A DNA stretch of 64,000 nucleotides from Marinoscillum sp040222955 (GTDB lineage: Bacteria; Bacteroidota; Bacteroidia; Cytophagales; Cyclobacteriaceae). Position 1 is the stretch's first letter. The number at the start of each line of letters is the position of its first letter. Below are positions 23,142 through 33,500 of this stretch, in pieces. Below the pieces are notes generated by a model, which worked only from the letters and a program-made list of their open reading frames with translations, was not told the origin of the DNA and made no database searches. The position numbers were made by a program, and so were the translations under genes. The stretch lies in NCBI RefSeq assembly GCF_040222955.1, contig NZ_JAVKCA010000009.1, positions 1 to 64,000 on the forward strand, in the 5' to 3' direction.

Positions 23142-24506
23142 TTAATACCGATCATCAAACCCAAAGATGGGCTTTCTGGTCAGCCATTTACCACGGGTAA
23201 AGTCCGGAAACTGAACAGGCGCACTGCCATTGGCAATGGACTGCTCCGTCATGCAGGTAACTGCCGCCCAGGAAACACAGTCGTAAACATCCATAGGCAT
23301 GGGCTCATTGCGCTTGAGGGCTTCCACAAAGGCATGAATCACAAAAAAGTCCATCCCTCCGTGACCTGCACCTGCAGAGTCTGACTCATACTTCTTCCAA
23401 AGCGGGTGGTCGTACTGTTTCATATAGGCAGCATCACTCTCCCACTCGTGGGCAGGACTCTTACCTTCTATATAAATACCATCATTCAGGTCCATCCAGA
23501 TGCCATCAGTTCCCTGCACCCGGAATCCGAGGGAGTACGGTCTTGGTAAATTAGTATCGTGACTCAGGACAATGGTTTCCCCCTGAGCACATTTAATGAC
23601 TGTAGTCACTATGTCTCCCAGCTTGAACTCTACATTGGCGTTGGGGTGTGATTTACCTCCCTGAGGATGCTCCACAATGTATTCATGCAGCCCTCTGGCC
23701 TTTGACGAGGTGGACGTGAGGTAGACAAACCTGTTGCCCCGGTTGTTGTTGATGTAATTGGCCACGGGCCCCAGACCGTGTGTGGGGTATATGTCCCCAT
23801 TTCGGTTCACTGAATGATTGGTTCTCCACCGAGCCTCGCTATATCCCTTCTCCCCAAATTCTACACCACCGCCATAAAGCTGCTGCCCGTTATTGAACTT
23901 CACATGACGCAAATCATGCTGATAACCACCCTGCAGGTGTATGATTTCACCAAACAGATCCTGGCGTACCATATTCAGTACCGCCATTACATCCCTGCGG
24001 TAGGCCACGTTTTCCAGGATCATAAAAGGTGTGCCCGTCTTCTCATAAGCATCTACCAGCGCCCAGCACTCCTGAATATCAAATGCTCCGGCCACCTCCA
24101 AACCAACAGCTTTTTTAGCCTCCATCGCATCTATGGCCATGGGCGTATGCCACAACCATGGAGTAGAAATAATCACTGCATCCACATCCTCGCGAGCGAG
24201 CAATTTCTGATAGTCATAAGGTCCGGCACCAAAGGCAGCAGGCTTCTTCATTCCAGCATCCTGCACCATTTTAGACGCATTGGCCAGGCGTTCAGGGTCG
24301 ATATCACAAACAGCAGTGACCAAAATATCTTTTCGTTGCAGCGTGAGGCCGAGCTGACCTGTACCACGTGCACCTACCCCTATAAATCCGATCCTGATCT
24401 TATCCTGACCCTCGCCCAAACCAAACGCAAATGAGGGAGCCATCATCGCCAATGATGCACCTGCGGCTGTTTTTAATACAAAATTTCTTCTATCCATTTT
24501 ATTCAT
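23142..24506 (-). CDS. Tat-exported Gfo/Idh/MocA protein, GH109-like
   Basis: A 454-residue protein with a twin-arginine signal (DRRNFVLKTAAGASLAMMAP). ATG 24506 or 24497 could be the start. A Rossmann fold follows (IRIGFIGVGARGTGQ, DIDPERLANA, DAVIISTPWLWHTPMA). The C-terminal domain has LFGEIIHLQGGYQHDLRHVK, ARWRTNHSVNRNGDIYPTHG and GLGPVANYI. Those stretches fit family GH109, NAD-dependent alpha-N-acetylgalactosaminidases. Members bind NAD tightly and cleave by redox-assisted elimination. Activity on GalNAc is inferred from family resemblance only; other sugars are possible. It is divergent from a sugar symporter and kinase, which suits a small catabolic unit. Confidence 0.82.
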   Translation of the reverse strand: MNKMDRRNFVLKTAAGASLAMMAPSFAFGLGEGQDKIRIGFIGVGARGTGQLGLTLQRKDILVTAVCDIDPERLANASKMVQDAGMKKPAAFGAGPYDYQKLLAREDVDAVIISTPWLWHTPMAIDAMEAKKAVGLEVAGAFDIQECWALVDAYEKTGTPFMILENVAYRRDVMAVLNMVRQDLFGEIIHLQGGYQHDLRHVKFNNGQQLYGGGVEFGEKGYSEARWRTNHSVNRNGDIYPTHGLGPVANYINNNRGNRFVYLTSTSSKARGLHEYIVEHPQGGKSHPNANVEFKLGDIVTTVIKCAQGETIVLSHDTNLPRPYSLGFRVQGTDGIWMDLNDGIYIEGKSPAHEWESDAAYMKQYDHPLWKKYESDSAGAGHGGMDFFVIHAFVEALKRNEPMPMDVYDCVSWAAVTCMTEQSIANGSAPVQFPDFTRGKWLTRKPIFGFDDRY

Positions 24507-24634
24507 TCATTAATCATCTATATATAACTCTTACTTTTCGCGCAGGTAACACATGCTTTATAGACATCTTAGCTCCAAAAAATATTCACCCAATTACTTA
24601 ATAATCACGTGAATTTTCAAATAATAAGTAAATG

Positions 24635-24664
24635 AAACTTTTTGTTTTCAAAAAACAAAGTTTT
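24635..24664. promoter_or_regulatory. Imperfect inverted repeat between divergent sugar genes
   Basis: AAACTTTTTGTTTT and AAAACAAAGTTTT form an inverted repeat with a 2-base slip, halfway between the GH109-like gene and the symporter gene. It could be an operator shared by both, or simply A/T-rich DNA. Confidence 0.3.
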
Positions 24665-24717
24665 AGAATGATATTTCTATATTTAAGCGAATTTTATCTT
24701 TCGTAAAGTTATTAATT

Positions 24718-26499
24718 ATGGCATTAAGCACTTTGGACTGGTCATTTGTGATCGGGTTTTTCATCATCTCCCTGGGTATTGGTATCTGGACGGCCAAATG
24801 GGGCAATAAAGATGCTTCCGATTATTTCACCGCCGGAGGTAAAATGCCCTGGTGGCTGCTTGGGGTTTCCATGGTGGCTACCACTTTTTCTACGGATACG
24901 CCCAACCTGGTCACGGACATTGTGCGCCAAAACGGAGTGTCAGGTAACTGGGCCTGGTGGGCCTTTCTGCTCACCGGGATGCTCACGGTGTTTATCTACG
25001 CCAGGCTTTGGAAAAAATCAGGGGTGGTCACGGACGTGGAATTCTACGAATTAAGGTACAGTGGGAAAATCGCCCGGTTTCTTCGTGGATTTCGGGCCAT
25101 CTATCTGGGCCTACTCTTTAATGTCATGATCATGGCCACCGTTTCCCTGGCTGCCATTAAGATAGGAGGTGTCCTCCTCGGTCTTAGCCCCCTACAAACG
25201 GTGGTGATCGCCGGGACAGTTACAGTTATTTACAGTTCTCTTGGAGGGCTCAAAGGTGTACTGATCACCGATTTTGTCCAGTTCTTTCTCTCTATTGGGG
25301 GCGCTATCATCGCGGCGGTGGTGTCCTTGCAGCATCCCAAAGTGGGTGGCCTTTCCAATCTGCTGAAGCATGAAAACGTGATCGACAAACTGGATCTGTT
25401 TCCGTCTTTTTCGAATCCCGAAATCTTCATTACCATTTTACTGATCCCACTCCTGGTACAGTGGTGGAGTGTCTGGTATCCTGGCGCGGAACCTGGCGGT
25501 GGTGGATACATCGCACAGCGGATGTTTGCGGCAAAGAATGAAGATCACTCCATTAAGGCCGTTTTATTCTTCAATGCGGCACATTATGCCCTGCGTCCAT
25601 GGCCATGGATCATTGTCGCCCTTTGCTCGCTGGTGGTTTTCCCGGATTTGGAAAGTTTCCGTACAGCCTTTCCAAACGCCGGAAGCATCATCAATCATGA
25701 CATGGGGTACCCGGCTATGCTCACATTTATCCCATCAGGACTCCTCGGGCTGGTGGTCACATCGCTCATTGCGGCCTATATGTCTACCATCTCTACCCAC
25801 CTCAACTGGGGTGCTTCTTACATCGTCAATGATTTTTACAAGCGTTTTGCCAAACCTGATGCCACTCAGAAAGAGATGCTCAATGTAGGCAGGATTATCA
25901 CCGTGTTGCTAATGGTGCTCACCATGATATTTGCCCTGCTGCTGGACAATGCACTGGGTGCCTTTCAAATCCTCCTTCAAATAGGGGCTGGCACAGGTCT
26001 GATCTTTATTCTGCGCTGGTTTTGGTGGCGCATTAACGCGGCCAGTGAAATGGCCGCTATGATCATCAGCTTTCTGGTCGCCATCTATTTCGGGGTGTTT
26101 CACAAGATGCTGGGCTTTGAACCGCTGGCATCATGGATGGAGCTGGTCATTGGGGTGGGCATCACCACAGTGGGATGGATCATCGTGGCCTATACCTCAC
26201 AGCCTACCAGCATGGAGGTGATGATCAGCTTTATCAATAAGGTCAGTCCCGGGGGACCCGGGTGGACAAAAATCATCAACAAAGCCAAGGCCGATGGTCT
26301 GCAGCTCACTGAGCCCTCCGGCCCCTGGAAGGTACCCATTGGGATACTCTGCATGATCGCCGGTACCATCGGGATTTATTCCTTCCTGATGGGAACAGGG
26401 TTATTCATTTATGGTAGATACCTGAATGCAATCATCCTGATGGGGGTGACCATTGTCTCTGTTATGGTCCTGAAACGATTCTGGAGCAGACTTAGCTAA
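24718..26499 (+). CDS. Sodium:solute symporter (SSS family), probable sugar transporter
   Basis: A 593-residue protein with about 13-14 transmembrane helices. SSS signatures are ASDYFTAGGKMPWWLLGVSM near residue 35, then FSTDTPNLVTDIVR and YSSLGGLKGVLITDFVQFF (the sodium-symporter motif region). The family imports sugars, amino acids or vitamins with sodium. The substrate is unknown; the neighbouring GH109-like and PfkB genes suggest an amino sugar or a hexose. The stop and the next start overlap (TAATG), so the kinase is translated together with it. The promoter was not identified. Confidence 0.92.
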   Translation: MALSTLDWSFVIGFFIISLGIGIWTAKWGNKDASDYFTAGGKMPWWLLGVSMVATTFSTDTPNLVTDIVRQNGVSGNWAWWAFLLTGMLTVFIYARLWKKSGVVTDVEFYELRYSGKIARFLRGFRAIYLGLLFNVMIMATVSLAAIKIGGVLLGLSPLQTVVIAGTVTVIYSSLGGLKGVLITDFVQFFLSIGGAIIAAVVSLQHPKVGGLSNLLKHENVIDKLDLFPSFSNPEIFITILLIPLLVQWWSVWYPGAEPGGGGYIAQRMFAAKNEDHSIKAVLFFNAAHYALRPWPWIIVALCSLVVFPDLESFRTAFPNAGSIINHDMGYPAMLTFIPSGLLGLVVTSLIAAYMSTISTHLNWGASYIVNDFYKRFAKPDATQKEMLNVGRIITVLLMVLTMIFALLLDNALGAFQILLQIGAGTGLIFILRWFWWRINAASEMAAMIISFLVAIYFGVFHKMLGFEPLASWMELVIGVGITTVGWIIVAYTSQPTSMEVMISFINKVSPGGPGWTKIINKAKADGLQLTEPSGPWKVPIGILCMIAGTIGIYSFLMGTGLFIYGRYLNAIILMGVTIVSVMVLKRFWSRLS

Positions 26500-27425
26500 T
26501 GATGGGAAAGACAGAAAAACGCGTGCTTGTTCTTTGCCCCAATCCTGCCATTGACATTTTTGCGTGGGTGGAGGGATTTACACAAGGGGTGCCCAACCGG
26601 ATACAGCAAGAAACACGGTACCCGGGTGGAAAAGGCCTGCACGTGGGCATGGCCCTTGCCGAATTGGGTTTTCCTGTGACCATTGCCGGGTTTTGGGGCG
26701 GTGAAGCCGGCACCTGGATTAAAAAAACCTGCAAACAATACTATCCCAATATTGAATTCATTGGACCGGAAATTTCAGAATGGTCAAGAAGCTGTTACAC
26801 CTTCAAATCAGAAGGTGACTTTGATGATACGGAAATCCTGGGGCCGGGTCCTTCTATTTCCAGCGCTGATTTTGAATCACTGATTCATGCCATCAATCTG
26901 GCACTCCCTAACACCTCCGTAATGGCACTCTGTGGTTCCTGGCCAAAAGGAAGCCCCGAAAATGGCTATCAGCAGGTAATCGATCTCGGGAAAAAATCCA
27001 ATATTAGAAGCTTTTTGGATTGCACTGGTATACAATTGAAAAATGCCCTGGAAGCACATCCTTACGGCATCCACCTGAATCGTAAAGAGGTGACGGAGTA
27101 CTTTCAGGTAGATTTTGAAACTGCTAAAAAGCAAATCCTGGAGTACTGCGAACTGGCGGCTATCACCGATGGCTCCAGGGGTCTTTATCTTCTTAGTGAA
27201 AATGAGGCGCATCATGCACTGGCGAAAATTGAAAAAGTCGTCAGCACCATAGGCGCCGGAGATTGCCTGCTCGCAGGGATTGTTAGTGGTGTACTACAAA
27301 AGCTTTCTCCTCAGTCCATCGCCAATCTGGGAGCGGCCTGCGGGGCAGCCAACTGCATGCGCGCTGACCTGGGAATGCTGCACAAGCAGGATGTGGAGCT
27401 ACTGCTGTCGGAAATGCAGACTTAA
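26499..27425 (+). CDS. PfkB-family sugar-phosphate kinase (1-phosphofructokinase/tagatose-6-phosphate kinase type)
   Basis: A 308-residue protein. The N-terminal LVLCPNPAIDIFAWVEGF and RYPGGKGLHVGMALAELG match the sugar-binding part of the LacC/FruK branch of PfkB kinases. The C-terminal STIGAGDCLLAGIVSGVL holds the catalytic Asp and the anion hole (family consensus DTVGAGD). FruK members phosphorylate fructose-1-phosphate, LacC members tagatose-6-phosphate. No PTS gene is nearby, and a GH109-like enzyme with a sodium symporter points to a galactosamine or tagatose route. That assignment is inference. It overlaps the symporter by one base. Confidence 0.85.
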   Translation: MMGKTEKRVLVLCPNPAIDIFAWVEGFTQGVPNRIQQETRYPGGKGLHVGMALAELGFPVTIAGFWGGEAGTWIKKTCKQYYPNIEFIGPEISEWSRSCYTFKSEGDFDDTEILGPGPSISSADFESLIHAINLALPNTSVMALCGSWPKGSPENGYQQVIDLGKKSNIRSFLDCTGIQLKNALEAHPYGIHLNRKEVTEYFQVDFETAKKQILEYCELAAITDGSRGLYLLSENEAHHALAKIEKVVSTIGAGDCLLAGIVSGVLQKLSPQSIANLGAACGAANCMRADLGMLHKQDVELLLSEMQT

Positions 27426-27435
27426 ACACCGATGG

Positions 27436-27859
27436 TCAGGAAGCCACTTCAGTGGCCTCTGAATCTACCCATCGCCATGCATACCAAACGATAAATAAGC
27501 TGGTAGCAATCTCGATGGTCGCGAAAAACACATAGTGATAGCTGGCTCCCATCAGGAGGGTCCCAATCATCACAATGGTTTTAATGGACCCCGCAATGAT
27601 ATTGGCCCAACGGTTAGCCCTGCGATTTAGCACCCTCGAGAGTAACACCATCACTATTGAAATTTCCATCAGCATGGATACCCCCAACAAAGTCACCTCG
27701 TTCATTTGGATCCCGGCAACTTCACCCGTCAGCAATGCACTGAGCATCTCCGCAGACATAAGGGGTTATTACATCGCAGTAGAGCTAGTTTAACGTGACA
27801 AATATCCATAAAGTGGACAATACCACTTTCCTTTGATCCTGGAGGTTTTCAATGCGCAT
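27436..27859 (-). pseudogene. Broken DUF6326-family membrane protein gene
   Basis: The 107-residue frame from ATG 27759 looks like the C-terminal three-quarters of a DUF6326-type membrane protein (LLGVSMLMEISIVMVLLSRV, then NRRANRWANIIAGSIKTIV, then YHYVFFATIEIATSLFIVWY). The missing start is just upstream: from ATG 27859 a second frame reads MRIENLQDQRKVVLSTLW, then IFVTLN, a TAG at 27785-27787, then LYCDVIT. A run of four C (minus strand; 27762-27765) then shifts the frame by one base to join LMSAEM. As I recall it, the family has Tyr where the TAG stands. Restoring both lesions gives 140 residues. It is either a pseudogene or a gene rescued by internal start at 27759. Confidence 0.75.
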
Positions 27860-27971
27860 CTTAAGAGGGGTTTACCGGAAGACTGTCGGGAATGTCATTT
27901 GTTACAGTTTTCATTTATCCCCTAAGTATAAGTATTAAAAACCATATGCTTGCTGCATAACAGTGAGCAAC

Positions 27972-30278
27972 CTATTTATCCGGCTGCTTCACCACCTTCA
28001 CGACTATAGACTTGCTAATGGGAGTGTGGCTCCTATCGGCAAAGTGATTGATCGGCACTAAAATATTTGTTTCGGGGAAGTAAGTGGCGAGATTCCCCTC
28101 GGGGATATCATAAGCAATGACCTTAAACTGGCATGCTCGCCGCTCCACCCCATCGTATCGGCTCACCAGATCCACCACATCTTCCTGCTGAAGGTTCAGC
28201 TTAGCCATATCCCGATCATTCATAAACACTACCCTTCGCGCATTGAAAACCCCTCTGTAGCGATCATCCAAACCGTAAATGGTGGTATTAAACTGATCAT
28301 GAGAACGGATGGTCATTAACACAAAATCATCTGCACCCATTTGGTGATGAGGTAGTCGGTTAATACTGAACTGAGCCTTTCCTCCTGGTAATTTCGAAAA
28401 ATCTCCTGCTCTGGCATTGTTGGGTAAGTAGAACCCTCCTCCTTCGGATCGTTTGCTGTAGCCTTCAAATCCAGCCACCACTTCTGCGATCTTTTCCCTA
28501 ATCAGGTCATAATTGGTCGAAAATTCCGCCCAGGGAATACTCCCTTTGTCACCAAAAAAAGCCTTCGCTATTCCGCATACAATATCCACTTCGCTCCTCA
28601 GTTGTTCGCTGGCTGGGGTCAGCCGCCCTTGCGACCGGTGTACCTTCCCCATGCTATTCTCTACAGTTACATACCGGGAAGTTCCTTCTCTCACATCCTG
28701 TTCAGAGCGACCCAGTGTGGGCAAAATAAGTGCAGTTTTACCGGTAATCAGATGCGTACGATTGAGTTTGGTGCTGATGGACACGGTAAGGTCACATTGC
28801 TGCAAGGCCGCAGAGGTATAGGCCGTGTCTGAAGCTGCAGATACAAAGTTGCCGCCCAAAGCCATGAAGACTTTTACTTTTCCTTCATGCATGGCCTGTA
28901 TACCATGCACTGTATCATAGCCCGGCTTTTCAGGTGGCTCGAAACCAAAAGTGTCTCTGAGGGCCTGATTGAAAGACGGGGAAACATGGTGCACAATCCC
29001 TACCGTGCGATCGCCCTGCACATTGCTATGGCCACGCACCGGGCACGTTCCTGCTCCCTCCTTGCCAATGCTGCCTTTTAACAGCAGGAGGTTCACACAC
29101 TCGCGGATATTGTCCACACCATTCTTATGCTGCGTAAGCCCCATCGCCCAGCAGATAATGATTCTTTGGCGTGAGGCCAGTAATTCCACCGCCTCATCTA
29201 TCTGCTCATTGGGTACTCCACAAGCAGTCAGCAAGGTTGATTCACTATGGCTGTCCAAATCCTGAATAAGCGCCTCAAATCCACTGGTTTGCTCCTGAAT
29301 GAATTCCTGATCAAAAACCGAACGACCGGATCGGTGCATGGCCAGTAATCGCTTCATGATCAGCTTGAGCAGTGCCACATCCTGGTTGATTTTCACTTGT
29401 AGAAAAACATCGGTAAGCATGGTGCCGCCACCCAGGACTCCTTTCACCTCCTGTGGGTTTTTAAAGCGTACAAGTCCCGCCTCCGGAATGGGGTTAGCGG
29501 TAATAATCTTCCCTCCATTTTCCTTGCATTGCTGCAAGGCAGAAAGCATCCGCGGGTGATTGGTGCCCGGGTTTTGACCAATGACCATGACCACTTCGGC
29601 CTTTCCAAAATCCTCTAAGGTCACGGATCCTTTTCCTATTCCCAGGGTCTCCGTGAGTGCTACACCGCTAGACTCATGGCACATATTGGAGCAGTCAGGC
29701 ATATTGTTGGTCCCAAAGGCACGTGCAAAAAGTCCGTAAAGAAAAGCCGCCTCGTTGCTGGACCGACCTGAGGTATAAAACAAAGCTTCATCCGGGGACT
29801 CCAGCTGGTGCAGGTGATCTCCAATGCGATCAAACGCTTCCTGCCAGCTGATGGGGCGGTAATGCACTGATCCCGAATCCAATACAAATGGCTGTGTAAG
29901 TCGTCCACTCTTCCCGATCTCATAGTCTGTAAGTCGCGAAAGCTCCTCCACAGAATAGCGCTGAAAAAAATCAGCGTCCACACGCTTCAACGTAGCCTCC
30001 TCGGCCAGGGCTTTGGCGCCGTTCTCACAGTACTCACCCAGCCGGGATCGATTGTCTGGATCTGGCCAGGCACATCCCGGGCAGTCAAATCCGTCTTTCT
30101 GATTCATATGAGCCAGAGTCTTCAGCCCCCGAAAAAGACCCATCTCCATTTTGGCATGCTTCAGCGCAACGGCCACAGCCGGTACTCCTGCAGCATATTC
30201 CGCTCTGGGAGTTATTTTCAGGTCTTCAAACCGGATGGTACCGGTGATAGATATCGCTCGTTTAAAGTCCTTTTCCAT
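27972..30278 (-). CDS. FdhF/YdeP-like molybdopterin oxidoreductase
   Basis: The start is ATG 30278 (MEKDFKRAISITG), about 768 residues. It matches the FdhA-alpha-like/YdeP family: FDCPGCAWPDPDN near residue 65, FYTSGRSSNEAAFLYGLFAR, MCHESSGVALTETLG, VMVIGQNPGTNHPRM, GSIGKEGAGTCPVRGHSNVQ, TIRSHDQFNTTIYG and a C-terminal molydopterin dinucleotide domain. The usual CxxCxxxC iron-sulfur motif of true formate dehydrogenases is absent; only CxxC remains. Substrate and electron partner are unknown; YdeP in Escherichia coli is linked to acid resistance. No fdhD or cofactor gene is nearby. Transcribed away from the chitinases. Confidence 0.88.
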   Translation of the reverse strand: MEKDFKRAISITGTIRFEDLKITPRAEYAAGVPAVAVALKHAKMEMGLFRGLKTLAHMNQKDGFDCPGCAWPDPDNRSRLGEYCENGAKALAEEATLKRVDADFFQRYSVEELSRLTDYEIGKSGRLTQPFVLDSGSVHYRPISWQEAFDRIGDHLHQLESPDEALFYTSGRSSNEAAFLYGLFARAFGTNNMPDCSNMCHESSGVALTETLGIGKGSVTLEDFGKAEVVMVIGQNPGTNHPRMLSALQQCKENGGKIITANPIPEAGLVRFKNPQEVKGVLGGGTMLTDVFLQVKINQDVALLKLIMKRLLAMHRSGRSVFDQEFIQEQTSGFEALIQDLDSHSESTLLTACGVPNEQIDEAVELLASRQRIIICWAMGLTQHKNGVDNIRECVNLLLLKGSIGKEGAGTCPVRGHSNVQGDRTVGIVHHVSPSFNQALRDTFGFEPPEKPGYDTVHGIQAMHEGKVKVFMALGGNFVSAASDTAYTSAALQQCDLTVSISTKLNRTHLITGKTALILPTLGRSEQDVREGTSRYVTVENSMGKVHRSQGRLTPASEQLRSEVDIVCGIAKAFFGDKGSIPWAEFSTNYDLIREKIAEVVAGFEGYSKRSEGGGFYLPNNARAGDFSKLPGGKAQFSINRLPHHQMGADDFVLMTIRSHDQFNTTIYGLDDRYRGVFNARRVVFMNDRDMAKLNLQQEDVVDLVSRYDGVERRACQFKVIAYDIPEGNLATYFPETNILVPINHFADRSHTPISKSIVVKVVKQPDK

Positions 30279-30534
30279 CCTCTTGATGTTAAGATAGAGT
30301 AAGATAAAAAATACCACAACTTCCCGTGAGGGTTCATACCAAATCCCTCAACACAAATCAGCACTCCTATATCACATGCATCCACTTAGCGCCTAAGTAT
30401 TGTCGTTCAGCTAATTTTTTTTTATCCCAGTCTCCGTAATCATATATTACTATTCCTTTTTCCTCCGACTGGCTCATTTATCGCGATAACGTGTAGCTAA
30501 TACCTTGTTTAACAACAAAAAAGCAAAAGCTACT

Positions 30535-33500
30535 ATGTACAATCTCTATGCTACAATAAAAGGAGTCTGGAAAGTCTTCTTACTAGGATTTTCTATATCC
30601 ATTGGTTTCTTAACTCAGGCCCAGGTGAATTCGGGTGGAACGGCTACAACGGCCGATCATACCAAGCAAATCGTGGGCTACATCACCAATTGGGATGCCT
30701 GGAAGGCCACCAATGCCGGACTACCGGCACAGGGAGCCCTCACGCACCTGAATATTGATTATAACAAGTACACCATTCTCAACTATTCCTTCTTTGGGGT
30801 AGCGCAGAATGGGTCGCTGCACAGTGGCGATCTCCGCAATAAGAACATCTACCAGCCAGGAGCCGTGCAGGCACCGGGAGATATTTTCTTCACTGATATC
30901 TACAGCAGCTGGGACATGCACATCATTTTTGGCGAGATCGATCCCATCCAGTATATCAACCAGGAAGCTGCCGACAGGGCTGCTGCTCAGGGATTTGATG
31001 TGACTGTGGGTGGCAACTCCTGGTCGCATCCCACCTGGGGGCTCAGCGGATCGTTGCCCGTCCCACTTCACAAGGAGGATGGTGCTCCGGGACTGCTGGA
31101 GTTGGCGCATCAAAATGGCGTCAAGGTACTGGCTTCCATTGGAGGGTGGAGCATGTGCAAGCATTTCCCGGAAATGGCTGCGGATCCCGTCAAAAGAGCA
31201 CGATTTATCGCCGATTGCCAAAAACTGATCAATACAGGCTTTGACGGGATAGATCTGGACTGGGAGTATCCCGGCCCTTACTCAGGCATGAACTTTACAG
31301 GTACGCAGGCGGATTACGGCAACTTTCTGACCCTCGTTCAGGAAATCAGAACGGCCATCGGCCCGGACAAGCTGATCACGGCAGCCTTTTCTGCTGACCC
31401 TGTGAAGCTGGCAGGATTCAACTGGCCCGCCCTTTCCAGTACGATGGATTATTTCAATATGATGACCTATGACTTCAATGGTGGATTTTCAAACATCGCT
31501 GGTCATAACGCACCCATATACTCCTACGATGGAGCAGAATCGCCTACCTTCAACTGGCAATCGACCTATGACGCACTGATGTCTTACGGGGTTTCTTCCA
31601 CCAAACTCAATTTCGGAGTGCCTTTTTATGGACGGGGAGTAGTGACCGACGGTGCAGCTGACCTGAACGCACCCACACTGAAGAGACAAGAAACCGTGCA
31701 GCCCGACGGACCTATCTCCACCAGTGCCGACTTTACCAACTGGCCAAAGGATGTCTATGACGGCACCCCTAATCATTACTACATCAAGCAACAGGCACTC
31801 GGAGCGGGTAGTGGCTGGACACGCCATTGGGATGACCAGGCGAAAGTGCCCTACCTGGTGAAAGACAATTATTTCCTTAGTTATGACGATGAAGAATCCA
31901 TAGGGCTGAAAGCCGACTACATAGTGGATCGCAACCTCGCGGGAGCCATTGTATGGACCGTATATGGCGATCTGGAGTTTGGAGGAACGGCCACCAACTT
32001 TGGTACCAAGTTGAAAAGATGGTCAAGCGTGAGTGCACCACTGATCAATACTGTCAACCAGCAATTTGCAGCCGGAGGAACTGGAGGTAACACGAACCCT
32101 ACGACCTCCATTACTTCCCCGGCCAATGGCGCCTCCTACAATGTGGGAGACAATCTCACCATATCGGCTTCTGCCAGCGATGCGGATGGCAGCATCTCTC
32201 AGGTTGAGTTTTACGCAGGTGGCACCCTACTGGGCTCAGACAATAGTGCACCATATTCCTTCACCTGGAACAATGTCGCTCAGGGGAGCTACACCTTACA
32301 ATCAAAAGCCACAGACAATGAAGGCGCCACCGCTTTTTCCTCAGGCATTAACATCACCGTTGGTACAGTGTCTAATCAATCACCTACGGTATCCATCACC
32401 AACCCCACATCCGGATCTACTCATAGCGAAGGAGCAACAGTGAGTATTGCAGCGAGCGCTTCTGATCCTGATGGCAGTATTAGTAAAGTAGCTTTTTATG
32501 CCAATGGCTCACTATTGGGTGAAGATACCTCGGCTCCCTATGGCTATGACTGGATCGCTGGAGCAGCCGGTAGTTATACCCTGCTGGCACGAGCCTATGA
32601 CAATGAGAACGCCACTACTGATGCTTCCATAAGCGTCACAGTGGAAACCTCCGGGGGTGGTGGTGACTGTAATAACACGCCTCAGTATGTGGAAAATGGT
32701 GGTTATTCTGCAGGAAGTCAGGTGCAGAACGATGGAAGCATTTATCAGTGCAAGGAATACCCTTACTCCGGCTGGTGTAATGGCGCTGCCTGGGCCTATG
32801 AACCTGGTTCGGGCTCCTACTGGCAGGATGCGTGGACCTATGTGGATGAGTGTGGCACAGGCGGAAGCAATACCCCTCCCACTGCCAGCATTAGCAGCCC
32901 GGCCAACAACGCTTCTTTCACTACGGGAGCTGACATTACCATCTCAGCAAATGCAGCAGACGCTGATGGTAGTGTATCCAAAGTGCAATTTTTCCAAAAT
33001 GGGAATCTACTGGGTGAGGACACGAGTGCTCCATACAGCTTCAACTGGACCAATGTTTCAGCCGGCAGTTATAGCCTCACGGTAGTAGCTACAGACAATG
33101 AAAGCGCCACCACCACGTCCTCAGCTATATCGATCACTGTAGAGACTCAGGGAAACAATCCTCCAACAGCGAGCATCACCGCCCCAGCCAATGGAGCCAG
33201 CTTTGATGAAGGGAGTTCCATCACCATCAGCGCCAGTGCTTCAGATGATGGCTCTGTGACCAAAGTAGAGTTCTTTGCCGGTGCTACCAAATTAGGCGAA
33301 GACACCTCTGCCCCCTACAGCTACACCTGGACTTCCGCCGCTGTGGGTAGCCATAGCCTGAGCGCCGTGGCCACCGACAATGATGGTGCTACAGGGACTT
33401 CTTCCACGGTAAGTATTGCCGTCAACACCGTGGGTGGTTGTTCGTCTGATTTTAAAATTGTAGGCTATATGCCTTCCTGGAGCGGATCTGCCAATGACAT

